A program made the translations under genes and the position numbers. Source: Aldrovandia affinis (lineage: Eukaryota > Chordata > Actinopteri > Notacanthiformes > Halosauridae). From it: DNA of 64,000 nucleotides. Below are positions 1 to 13,400 of the stretch, piece by piece (position 1 is the stretch's first letter; every line of letters begins with the position of its first letter). The notes beneath the pieces are model-generated. The model searched no databases and was not told the origin of the DNA. It was given only the letters and a program-made list of their open reading frames with translations. The stretch lies in contig JAINUG010000371.1 in NCBI GenBank assembly GCA_029706075.1, positions 1 through 64,000 on the forward strand. The letters run 5' to 3'.

Positions 1-2986
1 CGGTGGCCTGTGTCATCATTATCTGAGAAAAGAAAGACATTACAAGAAAATATTATTTCTATTTATTCTATAATATTATGACACTATTCCTAGCATTATA
101 AAAAAGATTCGAACAAAGTTAGTATGGGGATGTCAGATATATTTACTGGCTAGGTGTTTGTCAAAAAGTGATACAGAATGAAACGTGGCAGGGTCATGGC
201 AGCGAGGTTCTTTCACACAGTAAATGTGATCGCTATTTTGGCACAGTGTCGGGCTCATGACTGAAGCATTGTCCTGAAAAGCTTCTGCTGTGAAGGTTTT
301 CAGCTGCATATTGACCTCTCAGGGGTCAGAGAAAATCCTGTTCCTGTGGCGATGGCATCAATGATGCAAGCCTGGAGACAGAACAGCTACAGATTCAAGC
401 ACAAATAACCTCACAAGCACACATTTATTTAGTTTGGTAATCAGGCATGGGAGCATAAGCTGTCACGCCCACCCAAAACCTTTTCTGTACATCGGACAGA
501 CCTCAAGGTTCTGATTAATTTTTAGATGATACAGAGAAATCTAAAGGGCTAAAGGATTTACTTCTCTATTAATAGACACTCAGTTTATCCCTCTAGAATA
601 CGAATGTTTAGTTTCTGATGTTTGCAAAAAAAATGTTTGTAGTTCCTTCCCAAATACCTTTGAATGTGATCTATGAAGGATCGCATCAGATCTTTATGTC
701 ACAATATTCTGGTTTATGTGAAGCCACACTGTTCCAACATTTCAATTTTACATTTCTGGAGTAAATGGGCCCCTGCTGGAGGTCTCCTTCAATTGCATTA
801 CGAATAGATGAATTGAAGAGCAGCACTAACAACTGTCAAAGGTACTGCATGTGCATTTACTCACCATTACATCACCAAATAATTGTAAAATACTAAAAAC
901 ATTAATAGAAGACTTTGCTGAAGTGCTGAAGCACCACAGATTATGGACCGCTTTGGTGCAGCCAACCTGTCGGTCAGACATGACTACAATTAGTGGAAAC
1001 TGACTGCAAGTCTTTCTCAAAACTACTTCCTTTATCTAGGATTTTCAGCAATAGGTCTTTTATTGTCAAGAAATAACAGAATGATTGTTGCATTGTTATA
1101 TATGCAACAGCAACACTGAAGAATTGCAAATTTGGGCAACATGAAAAAGCTGATTTATACAGTTTCTAAATCAATGTCCTAGCGTTTCTCATGTGTAAAG
1201 GGTAAGTGTAAGCAGGAAGGAGGAGGGAAAAAGAAAAAAGGAGTGCACAAAGGTTAGCGTTACCCTGCTCACTTGCCAACAAAAGCAGTGAGGAAAGAAG
1301 AAAGTGCTCTGAGGGAGTCTGGAAACTCCTCACAAGGTACAGACAGGAAAGCTCTATTAGAAATACCTCTGTGTAAGCACTCCAGGAACAATGTGATCCA
1401 GGAGAGGAAGACTCAACAACGCTTCAACACGACCTCTCTGAGCATGCCTCAGACACCAGACTCCTGTTGCTTCATGCCCCAATGGAACACGATTGTTACA
1501 AACACGGAAAACAGCTAATTGCATGATAAAGGTTTGAATGTACAGCAATTACCACAAATTACTCTGGCCAGATTTCTAATGTACTGGCTCATCTGAAATT
1601 CTCAAAAATGTATACAATCATCTTCACATCGCCCACCTCCCTCCCAATATAGTTTTTGCTGCTTTATGTACAACCAACATTGTACAATTAACTTATTTGC
1701 TGCTCCAAGCCAGCAAGCCTCTGATTTATTGTTCAACAGTCACCTGATCAACATTTGGAAGTAGAGTTACACCTGCTTGTGTGTTCCTTACCAATCAGTA
1801 CAACACCTCTATCTAGACTTGTAAAATATTCTTAGGTACTGTGGACATGTTTCATAACTTAACCTGCGGTACTATGCACGTTATGTTTTAAATGTTTCAA
1901 AGCTAGATTATGTGTTGCTTTAAATTAAGTGTGATTCTTCTCCACAATTCTAAATATAATAGTTTAACTTTTTACTTATGTGTAATGAGACACAGCAGAG
2001 AATTATAAATTGCAGTACCCTTTAAAAGAACCACCAATACATCTGAAATGTATTGATGGTTCCTAGATTATATTTACAATCTTCAGCTGTAAAGTTCAGC
2101 TCACATCACAAATTGCTCCTTTGAGATGCACAGATCCAGTTCTTCACATACAATGCATGACTTGGGCTTTATTGAAGTAATCACACCATTCAATAGAGCA
2201 CAACAGCAGACGTCACACAGAAACAACCCTTCACACATCCTCAAACAGCCAAAATGAGAGGTAGACTATATGTTTATACCCTGAACTGAGCGGCACTATT
2301 TCAAACACGTGGAGTACAGATATCTGGGAAGTTGAGGGGGATGTGATATCTGATACCATTGTCAGCCTCGGTGTTCCTGCCTCATCGCTGCAGTTTGGCA
2401 CTTAGAACACTGTCTTAACTGAATTCAACTCTGTTTCCTGTTCTAATCCAACCACACCGACAAAGCCAGTTGCGAGCTCTCTATGATTCAACATCTTCAC
2501 GGAAATATTGGCACAAAATGGCTGCTCTTTTCCCAGGTGAACTGGGAGCTTAAAACTAAATGGGAGAGGAGTACCTGTTCTTTCTGTCGTCCAACACTTA
2601 AATAAACTCCAAAGTTATATTTTCATTACTAGGTGAAGAGCCAAGTGGACATGATGTTTTGTTGGGGTTATTATTATGAGTGATAACAGACACACAACCC
2701 TTCAGTTATTCTCTCTCAAATGTCAAATGTTCACACCATGTCAAACCTGTAATTTGTTTAACAGTCTACACCACAGTGTTGTTTGTCAGTAGCCTGTAAT
2801 CCATGTATTCAATGTGTGAATCTAGAAAGTAGGAGTGTTATAAGGACTTTCTTGGATGTTCTTGAATGCTTTCTTAGAACCCTGCCCAGGAAGTTAATAT
2901 ACCGCTTTTCAAGGAAGTTGTGGCAGCCACAACATGCCTTGAAATCCCATTAATGCAACATTCCAACATATGCACGAAAATGAAAC

Positions 2987-2988
<2 letters not shown>
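1..2988. other. No gene recognised (mirrored at 26,726-29,660)
   Basis: Both copies were read on both strands. Only short chance open frames are present and none keeps its frame between the two arms. I recognise no repeat family here. Confidence 0.6.

Positions 2989-3022
<34 letters not shown>
2989..3022 (+). repeat. (CA)17 microsatellite
   Basis: An uninterrupted CA run of about 34 bases. Its mirror partner at 26,632-26,725 is about 94 bases, the largest length difference seen between the arms. Confidence 0.95.
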
Positions 3023-3023
<1 letters not shown>

Positions 3024-3887
3024 CCAGCAGACTAATTCAAAAACAAGTGCTTCCTTCTATCATTTGATACTAACAACAATTAATAAAACTAACCAAACCA
3101 CTAAAAAACATTTACTATCCTGTATACATACAGACTACTATGTTTTCAACAAAGGGTATATTTTAAATGTATTTTATATAAAACTGTACGAAATGCGGAG
3201 TACAGCGTTAGAATAGCATTAAACTAGCAGCTCATGCTGGATAAAAGTGCAACAGAAAGCAGCATCTCGTGCAGATACAAACAAAATCAGCCAAAACTGG
3301 GGGCGAACCTCCATAAGCCCTGGGCTCTGCATCTGCCTGGCGAACTGAACAACTCAATTCAAACAGCTACAGCCTGTAGTATGATTTAACATCAGAATGA
3401 ACCTGTCTTTAAGAAATATGTGATTGACGAAATAATAACACTTGTATCAAAAGGAATTGAAACTTTCAGCTTACAAAAGTGTTTGAGCCCATTTTATTTT
3501 GTCTATTCCGAAGGACAAAAACGTCTACGACAGTGCACGAACATGGATATCAACTTTCAAGTCAGTGGTTCTTCGTTAAGGTATACCTTGTGACGGATAC
3601 CAGAACTTGAAATAAAGCGAGGTAAAATATCTGCGATTCACTGTGTACAATATTATTAAGTTTCCCAACTAGCACCAAGCTACACCTCTAGCAAATACTA
3701 CAATATGAGCCAGCTAGCTAACGATACCCTATCCCCCACACGCATCATGCCAAGAAAATACTCACCGGGACGTTAGCTAGCTAGCTATAATAAAAAAAAA
3801 AAAGAAGAAAAGAGAAATGACAACACAGAACACCGTCATTGCAGCTGCTATATTTTAAATATATATTATAACATTATTATAACATAC

Positions 3888-3979
3888 CTTAGACAAAAGA
3901 ATTTGCACCAGGCTGCGCAAACTGTACATACTGTAGCCAGGGGCTCACTTATACCATCCATCAGGGTTGAAGACGCCAT
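3888..3979 (-). CDS. Possible first coding exon (left copy)
   Basis: On the minus strand CAAGATGGCG supplies a start codon in a YY1-like/Kozak-like context. An open frame of 30 codons plus 2 bases, beginning MASSTLMDGISEPL, runs to a good splice donor (CTAAG followed by GTATGT). The encoded peptide is cysteine-rich and I do not recognise it. A possible acceptor (TTATTATAG) lies just downstream at about 3,787, but the short segment after it contains a stop. This could instead be an untranslated first exon. The mirror copy breaks the frame after five codons. Confidence 0.3.
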
Positions 3980-5012
3980 CTTGTAATACCACATGACCAC
4001 CAGCCCCTTCTCTGGGGACTGCAGTCTGTGCAGGCTTTCTAGGGCTTGTTCATGGATACGACTATAATCATTTTCGATGATGACAACTGTGGCAGTGATA
4101 CTATGCAGAAATCGTATTATAGCTCTACTACGCAGTTTAGATGCGTATGCGCAAATTAATGGTTTAATGTAGGTCGGTAGCAATGTCATCGTTGTGAATA
4201 TTATAGTCCCACTTTCCATAGGAGTTGAGTTTGTTTCAGGTTCCGACTTTATCTTTTGCCTTTCTCTGCAATTGGTAGCAGGATTTGAGCAAAGCAAGAT
4301 AGAAGAAAGAAGAAAAAAAACTTTGCTAACAGAAAAATGATTTGTAATAAATGTTTGTTATATATATATATTACAGTATAATTTAAATATTACTACATGT
4401 ATAATTGTAGCATGTTTAATATTATTTTCTGCATGTATATATATTATTGTTAGTACATGTGATATTGTGATGTATATATTTTTTGACCTTATTGCTTATT
4501 GGTTTACTACATCAGCCATAAACTTGAGCAGATGGTTTGTGTGCACATGATTATTCTCACAACTTCAGCTATGTTTACAGCTTAAGCATTTCATAAATTA
4601 CGCTTTCAAAATAGCCTACAAGAAAGTAGGTCAAAATGCTGGATGTTATCCAAATGGATTGTGTGATACAATAACAAGCAATTGTATGTACCTAATGCAG
4701 TGAGGGAGAAAATTAGAGAAAAAGAAAACTAGCTGCTAGTAAAACAGAAATGCCTAGGCTTTTCTGTGTGAAACAATAAACATCATTAGAAGATATTCAA
4801 ATGAAACCTTTCTTAATCACCTTTCAGCTTTCCTCCAGCAATCAACATCTGCATGCCCTTAATTTTGCACATGCAGCAATGTGGATATACTGCTCAGACC
4901 TTGTGCATCTCCTGAAAATTCCCTTGTTTGTCAGTGGACCTCGTCAGCATAACACTGGGTTGGAAGGTAACTTCATCTCTGTGGCACAGGGCATGATTTC
5001 ACATTTTATTTA

Positions 5013-5350
5013 GTTTGGACATTTTGAATCAGGGTCTCAAACTCATTCCGGCTGAGGGGCAGTACAGTGCCCTCCAGAATTGACTTGCTGGCAAGAACGA
5101 GCAAAAAGGCTATGAAAAATGTTTTTATTTGTTCATCAGGTTGGTCTTCCCTCAAATATGGGCTGACATCTAATCTGAGTTTGGACATTTTAGATCAGGG
5201 GTCTCAAACTCATTCCATTGAGGAGCCAAGTGTGCAGTGCCCTCCAGAATTATTGGCACCCTTGGCAAAGACAAGCAAAAAGGCTATGAAAAAATGTATT
5301 TGTTCATCAAAGCAGTCTTCCTCAAAAATATGAATTGATATCTAATCTTT
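5013..5350 (+). repeat. Two tandem copies of a transposon-like fragment
   Basis: A unit of about 168 bases, starting TTTGGACATTTT and containing GGGTCTCAAACTCATTCC and CAGTGCCCTCCAGAATT, occurs twice in a row. The second phrase resembles the ends of fish Tc1-like MITEs and the first is common near hAT-type ends; both attributions are from memory. A further partial unit lies at about 5,495-5,530. The mirror is at about 24,170-24,680. Confidence 0.6.
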
Positions 5351-5639
5351 AATTAAGTAAGTTATTCAAAGAAAAAAATCCTTATAAAAATTAACATACA
5401 AAACACATATGTCACAATTCTTCACTTCTTCAACCAGAAGGGGAACTAGTGAAATTACCTGGTGTAATGCATTGGTTGCAAAAAAAAACTTGCATACACT
5501 CGGCCCTCGATGGAATGAGTTTGACACTTTTGTATTAGATCTTCCAAACAACTCAATCAGTAGCATTCCTCCTGGATTATTCCAGTGCTCTGTGTGATCT
5601 CCAAGTAGCTTTATTTGGGAATTTACCACATTGCCTCAC

Positions 5640-7166
5640 TGGAATGTTAGTTTTGGCAGATTGACAAACACTTTACTTTCTCTATATGATTCCTGTGAAA
5701 AAATGTGTTGCACGCAAGGTGCAGGTGGGTGCTTTTGGTGAACTAATTTACCTTTGAAACTGAGTCTCAGTGGGAAATGCTCTACTGCTTTACCCAGTGG
5801 CTTTTTGCATATCTAGTTTCTAAAGTCCTTGCCTCAGATTGTGTTCTTGGCCATAAATGCATATAAAGGGCTTCTACATTTATACATGATAAATCGCGAC
5901 AAAACTTTGTGAACTATTCAGACCTCAAACATCTTTCTAGACTTTGCTTGCAAACAACAATGTGGCACAGGGTAATCAAGCAACTTAGTCACCTTAGGAA
6001 TTCAATAACACTGTTTTGAGCAATAATCTTGTCCCAGATTGACCTAGACACTCTTAGAGACTTATCAAACTAAAGGTGGTAAAACTTAGAATCAAATGTT
6101 AAAAGTAGAAAAGCACTCATTGGGTAACTGTGCTCACATCATGGAGCTCAACGTCAGCCACAACTGCACCTCCACGATAGAATCTGTGATTTATCACACC
6201 TCTGGGTTCTCAAATTTAAACACAGCTTGGAGACTGTGCAACCCAGCCCAAAAGGTGTTCATAAGCAAACTGTAATTTGTAGGCCTGAAAAATAAACAGG
6301 AACTGCATTTGCAATCTGCTCCTGGAAAGTCTGGAGTATTTTAGTTTTCTTTGAAACACTAAATCTAAACACCTTATAGGAGACACCTGGAATTTGAGCA
6401 GTGAACTGATTCTAAGACATGTTGCATGTGATGATGCCCAATGCTCTGATGAATCTAGGACCAGCTCCTCCAGTCTGCAACCAAACAAGGTACGCAGTGA
6501 GGGAAGCCTATCCCACAGCTGCATGGACACAACAGCCTGTCGTTGTAATCAAAAAAGCATGATGCTGTCTGTACATCAAGTAACATCCAAGACAAGTCAC
6601 CAGACTAAACATTACTGTCAGACCCCAGGCCACAGCAATGCTGGAGAGGAACACAACCTCCACCAGAACACTTCAGGACAAGGACATCAGTCTATGTCTC
6701 GTGCATGTTTCTATTTTTCATCAGTTAGTTATCAACATGTTTCTGCCACAACTATCACATCCAGCACAGCTCAAACAGAATGGATTTTGGCTCAAATAAC
6801 CTGGGGACACAGGATTGTAATCTCTGTGACATGCAACCCTCAGAAATTTCCATTTGTGTGTGAACAGCATGGTAGAGGAAGAGTCTTCCATGTTGCATTA
6901 TGGGACCTTGGTCTTGGGATAGTCACAAAAGACAAAAATTATCATCCATAATATCCAGACCTTCCTGCTCTAGCCTATATTGTGGGGGGAAGTGCTGTGG
7001 TGATGCTGCTGATGCTCATCATCTGTGCCTTCACCATAGTGAAGGAAGAGGCAGACTCACGCAATAAGCCCAATGTACTCCCAGAACAGGGCATCCTGCA
7101 GTGTGTTTGAGGGTGCCATTCCTCACCCATCTGGAATTCACACCAATAACTCACAAACCAACCTAA
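5640..7166 (+). pseudogene. LRR type I membrane receptor, left copy, many frame breaks
   Basis: Plus-strand counterpart of the right-arm LRR gene. Recognisable pieces are the LRR phrase KLSLSGNALTALP (about 5,757-5,800, with indels), an asparagine-rich segment ELNVSHNCTS (about 6,140-6,175), a degraded LRR C-terminal cap (about 6,295-6,325), and a hydrophobic segment (about 6,990-7,040) whose frame shifts before the cytoplasmic tail. The tail should end at the TAA at 7,164-7,166. Either this is a pseudogene or the sequence is error-rich; the right arm repairs several of the breaks. Confidence 0.6.
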
Positions 7167-7169
7167 CAT

Positions 7170-8554
7170 GGATGCCATAGACCTGCTATCTGTGCATTAA
7201 TCGTGACATCACTCTACTGCTATCTAGATTTCAGAGTTTATTTTCTGGCCTAGGTGCTTCACTTCATACGACCAAAATACAGCAAGCACAATCACTGTCA
7301 ATCCTGTTACATACTGTATAGCCATATGTATGCATGTGACATTTATCAGGATTTATCAGTGTCTGGGCCATGTGATTCTGGTAACACTTATTTTGAGATT
7401 ATAATTTATCAATACATTTCTAATAACTGCATCATCATTAAAATGCATCACTGAAGGCTAGTCAACATGAATAAATATTCCTAAGCGTTTTTTATTAAGG
7501 TCAGGTTAGGAAAAGCCATTGAAAGGTTACAATATGCACTATTGAGATGGGAGTATTTATAGCATAGCAACAGTGTGTATTGTAAATGTGTGTGTGTAAT
7601 TTCTCAATATGGAAACCCTCCTACTAAATCACACATTCACTTATACTGTATTTCTATATATACTACTGCTCTGGCTGAGATCAGAGATCAAAACGTCAGT
7701 TTCAGTGATTATCCACAAGATGGCAGTGTGCTCCAAAAGAAAATGATCTATGTGGGAAAACTAGCTGACCATCAGAAAAAGGGTATTGCTAAAATGGTCA
7801 TTTTGTACTTGATTTTATTAACAGGAAGTCAATTAACTGCACAATATGTAATACCAAATGTAGAGTTTACATAGACCAGCAAAGGGATATTTAAAGATTT
7901 ATTAAAACAACTTTTGCATGTTTGATGGAATTAAACCAGAATGAAATGACTTACAGGACACAAACCCAAGGGCACCTGGTAACAATTCACGGAGACACAA
8001 AATGTTCATTGGTACTTAATCTGAGACATTGTTTCAATATTCTCTCAGTTAATTTACTCATGCCAATAGCACAAAACAGTGACTATACAAAGGTAAGTTT
8101 GAGAAAGGATTTGTCATAGAAGATACACATCTAGCAAATAGTGGAGAGTCTCATAAAACTACACAGTAGTAAGCCAGTACATTTAAAGAGAAAAGGCAAA
8201 TAGACTCAAAGTAACAATGCTGTGATTTAGGAACATTAGATAGTTGGTATTTTTCATTGTTGTTTAAGCAGAAATATGCCATAATTTTTTTCAGGTTTTC
8301 TTCAATTTCCAGCACGTGATAATGATGCCATTTAAAACATTTCTTAAAAATACCAAACTTTCTTTTGGGAAAACAAACAAATAAAAAATAATATCTGTTG
8401 AGTTGGATATCAATGTATTGAACAGTCACTTTGTTGTATTTACGTACATGGAAACCTTTGTCATAAGGACAAAGAATTTGAGCAAAAGACAGCATTAAGG
8501 ATGTATAAGAATGATAAAACAGTAGTTCCCCAAGCCTATAAATCACTGCATTTA
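7170..8554. other. No gene recognised (mirrored at 21,116-22,505)
   Basis: AT-rich sequence with short chance frames. The frame at 8,151-8,573 is not kept in the mirror copy. Nothing supports coding. Confidence 0.55.
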
Positions 8555-8660
8555 CATTTGACATTTTAAGCATCTTATCCAGAGCGACTTATAAGATGTG
8601 CATAAATACATGGTAGGAACAATCATAGTTCGCGCAAGAGATCAGTGCAGTAATATGTAT
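8555..8660 (-). mobile_element. L2-type LINE 3' tail fragment (left copy)
   Basis: Contains, on the minus strand, TAAGTCGCTCTGGATAAGA, the end motif seen in the other L2 tails of this window (38,040-38,090 and 52,450-52,520). Confidence 0.7.
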
Positions 8661-8979
8661 GTATGTACTAATGTATTAATGTCAATCAACCTGCACATGT
8701 TCGTCAAAGCACTAAGATTACCTTTCACAATTGGCAGCAACCACACTATGCTACTGTCCTCTCTCTCTCTCTCGCTCTCTCTGGGCTGGACTACAGTCAT
8801 GAGAGTGACAGAGATGGATCTATTGGGGCTGGACCTCATTTTACCAAACAGTTCTCAAATGTGTGGTCTGTCTTCACGGTGGCCAGAGAGGGGAGCCTTG
8901 CTTCAGCGCTTTCTGTGGCTGGGAGGAGGAACCACTGTTCTATTAGCCAGCCTTACCTGTGGAGGCTATGGATTCTACC

Positions 8980-9097
8980 TTGAGGGCTGGGCTGGTGAGG
9001 CTGCTGGCCTGGTGAGGGTTTGCCAGTTGAGGGCTGGCCTGGTGAGGGCTGGCCTGGTGAGGGTTGGTCTGGTGAGGGCTGGCCTGGTGAGGCTGGT
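8980..9097 (+). repeat. 15-base tandem repeat (left copy)
   Basis: About eight copies of a unit like GGCCTGGTGAGGGCT. Several units have lost one base relative to the mirror copy at 20,578-20,694, where the period is regular. Confidence 0.85.
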
Positions 9098-9185
9098 TTT
9101 TCACAAAACTGTCCCAAGTGGTGAGACTTTTATTGGTTCAGAGTCATCCTTGAAAGGTTTCTACGGGTCCTTGTACAAGTGCTGA

Positions 9186-9710
9186 TTGACAACTGCCAAA
9201 ATTAAAGTGTCTTAATGAGGCATTGGTCAACTACAAGCCATCAGAACAGCTTCAATACACCTTGGCATAGATTCTGCAAGTGTCTGGAACTCTATTGGAG
9301 GGATGCAATACCATTCTTCCACAATAGATTTAATCATTTTGTGTTTTGTTGATCGTGGTTGAAAATGCTGTTTCAGGTGCTACTCCAGAATCTTCCGTAA
9401 GTGTTCAATTGGGTTGAGATCTGGTGAATGAGACGGCCATGGCATATGGTTTACATCATTTTAATACTCATCAAACCATTCAGTGACCATTCAAGCCCTG
9501 TGGATAGGGACATTGTCCTGGAAGAGACCACTCTCATCACCTTTCCCAGGATAGAAATTCTTCACCATAGCATGAAGGTGAATTTTTGTACATGGCCCTA
9601 AGCATGATGGGATGTTAATTACTTAATGAACTCAGGAACCTCCTGCTTTCAATATACTATACTGTCCCCCTCATTTATTCAAGTGTTTCTTTTATTTTGG
9701 CAGTCACCTG
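9186..9710 (-). mobile_element. Tc1-like transposon remnant (left copy)
   Basis: Bounded by inverted ends: ACTGCCAAAATTAAAG-like near 9,190 and CTTTTATTTTGGCAGTCACC near 9,690-9,709. The inside encodes, on the minus strand, the end of a Tc1 transposase with the phrase SPDLNPIEH, part of the DDE catalytic region. At about 520 bases, against roughly 1.6 kb for complete Tc1 elements, it is a deletion derivative and cannot encode a full transposase. Confidence 0.85.
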
Positions 9711-9819
9711 TACTTGCAGAATGTGGATGTAGGGCACTCAGGTGGTTAAAAGGTGAATGCTATACTCTGGGGGAGGTTTGTTCATGGGGAGTGTTTATTT
9801 ATGTTTTGAAATATGTTGT

Positions 9820-10182
9820 TGGCGGCACGGTGGTGCAGTGGATAGCGCTGTCGCCTCACAGCAAGAAGGTCTCGGGTTCGAATCCAGGCCGGGGGCCTTT
9901 CTGTGTGGAGTTTGCATGTTCTCCCCGTGTCCGTGGGTTTCCTCGGGTACTCCGGTTTCTTCCCCACAGTCCAAAAGACATGCACGTTAGGCTAATTGGA
10001 GAGTCTAAATTGCCCGTAGGTATGAGTGTGTGAGTGAATGGTGTGTGTGCCCTGCGATGGATTGGCGACCTGTCCAGGGTGTATTCCTGCCTCTCGCCCG
10101 GAACGCATGCTGGGATAGGCTCCAGCACCCCCCCCGCGACCCTGACCAGGAATAAGCGGCTTAGACAATGGATGGATGGATG
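9820..10182 (+). mobile_element. tRNA-derived SINE with (ATGG)n tail
   Basis: Pol III box A-like TGGTGCAGTGG and box B GGTTCGAATCC lie near the start, and the element ends in ATGGATGGATGG. It is flanked by an exact 12-base duplication, GAAATATGTTGT, at 9,808-9,819 and 10,183-10,194, so it arrived by target-primed insertion. Family members sit at 34,041-34,395 and 35,381-35,747. Confidence 0.92.
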
Positions 10183-10584
10183 GAAATATGTTGTGGCAAG
10201 GAAAAAAGTACTTGTTTTGCCAAGATGACAACATGGCCGTCCCAGAAACATAACATTACAGGGAGGGGGTTGACTGATCTTGTAAGTGTGCTGAAGTGTT
10301 TTCTCTCATCAAGGCTGAGAATTGAGTTTGCACACTTTTCGTCAACTGATGAGTTCATTCAGGGAATCATGGGGAATTTTTGCATGGCTCTGTGTGGTCT
10401 CAGAAGATAGGATTTTGATGTGGAAATTTTAAGATTTTTGGTGGTCTCTGTGAATACAGGTTTTTTTGTGTTGTTTAGTCTTTGTTTGTGTTTTAAACCT
10501 ATTTATTTATTTTAGAATGGAAGCATCTGTTAAGCTCCCCGGATTTACTGCCTAAAGAAGGAATACTTAAAAGTAAATAAAGTC

Positions 10585-10632
10585 TCTCTCTCTCTCTCTC
10601 TCACTCACTCACTCTCTCTCACTCTCTCTCTC
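10585..10632 (+). repeat. TC-rich microsatellite (mirrored at 19,047-19,085)
   Basis: Runs of TCTC broken by ACTC units; the right-arm copy is shorter. Confidence 0.9.
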
Positions 10633-11074
10633 ACATACAAAATATTACTTTGCCTTCAACTGATATCAGCTATTGAATCCTTACAACAAGAGAAGTATCT
10701 AAATCTACTTCTGAAAACAAGCAGTATTTAAAGGGTGAACAACCAAACATGTAAAGTCAAGGCACCTTCTCACCTCTTGTGGAAAATAGAAAACGCAGTA
10801 ATGAAAGTTCCTTGTTCCTCCCATGTCTCTATTTTCCAAGTAGTTAACAAGGTGCTTAAACAGGACAGAAAACAGCAGCTTCATATATGAGCCACAGGAC
10901 ACACTTTGGCTGAAGTGTTGAATTAAATCTCCTCACTGGCTGTCAGACCACAATCTTAACACTTATCTCAAAGAAATAAAAAAGCAGGTTTGTTTACCAA
11001 AAAAGACAAAAGCTATATTCCCACAGAATTCCGAAAAGACATGACCAGGCCTAATCAGGGAAAGGGACTTAAAC

Positions 11075-11455
11075 TGAAAATAATTTTTTATTTATTTTTC
11101 AAAATTTCCCGTTTTTCTCCAAATATAGCAGCCAATTCAACCTCTATTTATTTTGATTCGCCCCCCGCTCACGAGCTCGCCACCCGTTCTCCAGGTCAAG
11201 CTAATATCCAGAGGCCAGCAATGATCTGCCTCCTCCCAGACAGAACTTTTCCCACCTTATCTTTAAGAATGCCCTACTGCTCCTCATGCCGACTTCCCCC
11301 ACTTGGGGCAAACAGCCAAAAGCCCCCAATCAGGGCCCCTGGCCCAGAGTCGGACTGATGCAGTCGGTTTTCAAACTGCGACTTCAGTAGGCAGCTTGTG
11401 CTCCCGGCGTTACAGTGCGTTAGGGACCTCACGCTACCCGGGGCCCATGTGCAGG
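11075..11455 (-). mobile_element. tRNA-derived SINE, second family (left copy)
   Basis: On the minus strand it begins GGCCCCGGGTAGCGT, has a box B-like GTTTGAAAACCG, and ends in the family tail TAGAGGTTGAATTGGCTGC then AAAAA-rich. The same tail marks the copies at 12,090, 31,258, 41,158 and 44,172. Confidence 0.8.
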
Positions 11456-11629
11456 AATTTTAACTCATAATCCTGATTAAATTGCCTCCACATTTTATAG
11501 CTATTTTATTGATTGATTTTTATTGAGGTCTAACACACAACCTTGGTACAAAAATCAAAAATCCAAATTATACCAATCCTGTTTTTAACATTAACAGAAA
11601 AAATATGCAAAAAGCACTTACCAAAATGC

Positions 11630-13400
11630 CAAGGTGAAAGATGTATTAGGTGGGATTCCCAAGCCTTTTAAAAACAACAAACACCTTTAAGCACTCCTTT
11701 CCTCATCTTCTCAACCTGTAAATAAAACAACCAATTGTCCCAAACGTCTGGGGGTCTGCAGTTGTAATGACTATATTTACATAGACGAACCAACACTGAA
11801 GGTCAACTACAGGACCATCAGTATTCTACTAATATCATACATGCTAACAGGCTTTTCTCAGGACACCCTTCATTCCATTCCATGCAATTTGAGTTCAGCA
11901 CTAATCACTCATCTGATGCTGCTAACTGTTACCTCATTGAAAAGAATGAAAAATAAAACTTGACAAAGGCCATGCTGCAGGGGTTGTATTTTTGGATTTG
12001 AGAAAATAACTTGATACTGTAAACCATAATATCCTTCTCACAAAACCTATTTAACCTATTGGAGTTTTATTTAGCATCAGAGAGCAATGTACTTTCTTTT
12101 TTGTTTGTTTCTGATTGTATCTTTTTCTCCCAATTTTATGGCCAATTGTGCACCCTCTATTAATTCCAATTGACCCTTCCTCCCACAAACTACGGGACCA
12201 GCCACTACCCAGGGACCAGCAGTGATGTGGGGCGGGTGAACTGCCTCCTTCGAGGCCCCGGACCATTGACTCCAATGATTCCAGCCACCGTGATTCCGAT
12301 GTCACTGGGGAGCCTTCTGTACATGAAGTGAGCCCGTGCCGGTTTCCCTTCCCCCTCCCTGGGCTTTTTAATAATCGCTACCCCCTGAGCGGAACTCCCG
12401 GCCAGAGCCAGCTGGCTCAACTTGCACTCAGGGCCCCTTGCAGTGCCTTTGCCGTTACACCACCTGGGGGCAGAAAGCACTGTACTTGAGTCGGAAATAA
12501 GATTTCATCATTTGCTAATGTTCTGGTTGTGTCCTCAGGGTTAAATTTTAGGACCACATCTATTCAGTATGTATGTAAATGATTTCCCACTTATAGGTCC
12601 TGAAGTCAAAATGCAAATGTATGCAAGTGATACACTGTCATTTATTATATGCATGGTAAAACCAGGCAAGAAGTTGCTAACAAATTAACTTCAGCAATAG
12701 CCAGTCTGGCTCACATAATACTCTTTGACACTAAATATGAATAAGACCACCTGTATGTACAATACCAAGAAATCAATCAATATCAAAAGAAAAATGAAAT
12801 GCAACAGCCAGATATATTTGGAATGGGTGAAAGGATTCAGGTGTTTTTATTTGAAATACCTTGGAATCATTATTGACTCACAGCTGTCTTTAAGAAACAA
12901 AGTACATTTTTAAAAAATGTAAAATCAAATGACCCCCATGGCAAAATGATTCAGAGAAAGAATAATTCCTGACCACTGATATCTTTAGTGCCTGCCGATG
13001 CCTGCTCAGTTTATAAAATAACCTATAATCTGGCTCCTCCCCCATTGAAATAGTCAGTCTCCCTGTGCTCAGAAAATGGAAAGAATCCCAGGGATGGCCA
13101 AAATAGGTGATTGTGTGTTTGCAGCACAGAACAACTCAGTTTGGCAGATTGACTGCAATTAGAGCCACACATTTTGGAACACAATTTCTAGTGATGCTCC
13201 AGTTTTCATTTAAAATCATCAGTTGAAATCATGGCTAAAACAAACCAATCATGCAAGATTAAGCACACTGTGATTCTAATGTTGTATATATCTGGTCTAA
13301 AGTATTTGTCATATGGAGATGTGTTTTTACTGTATTTTTCTGTTATATGCCTACAGATGGGACTACAGATGTAAATTAACTTTTATTTAGCAATAAGCTG
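11630..13400 (+). mobile_element. LINE reverse-transcriptase fragment (left copy), split by a SINE
   Basis: Plus-strand pieces of a non-LTR reverse transcriptase appear in family order: KVNYRTISILLISYMLTGF (about 11,800-11,855, the NYRP-type motif), DTVNHNILL (about 12,015-12,040), LGPHLFSMYVNDFPL (about 12,548-12,593), and a damaged catalytic site (about 12,616-12,640, reading YASDT). A C-terminal part follows with KYLGIIIDSQLS near 12,855. Frameshifts and a SINE at 12,090-12,478 make it inactive. The clade is jockey/CR1/L2-like, not resolved further. Confidence 0.75.
12090..12478 (-). mobile_element. Second-family SINE inserted in the LINE (left copy)
   Basis: The tail (minus strand) reads TAGAGGGTGCACAATTGGCC and the head reads CCCCCAGGTGGTGTAACGGC. 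Flanks AGAGAGCAATGTACTT (ends about 12,094) and AGAAAGCACTGTACTT (starts about 12,473) look like an imperfect target duplication. Confidence 0.8.

Noticed and set aside
2162-3240. Looked for a coding gene shared by both arms in the outer 3 kb
   Set aside because: No frame or splice pair was kept in both copies.
8598-9185. 195-codon plus-strand frame with GLVRA repeats
   Set aside because: Made of an L2 tail, a TC run and a 15-base tandem repeat; not conserved in frame in the mirror copy.
9850-9900. tRNA-like box A and box B as a possible tRNA gene
   Set aside because: Part of a SINE with a 360-base body, (ATGG)n tail and target duplication; no tRNA cloverleaf can be completed. The same holds at 31,560-31,636.
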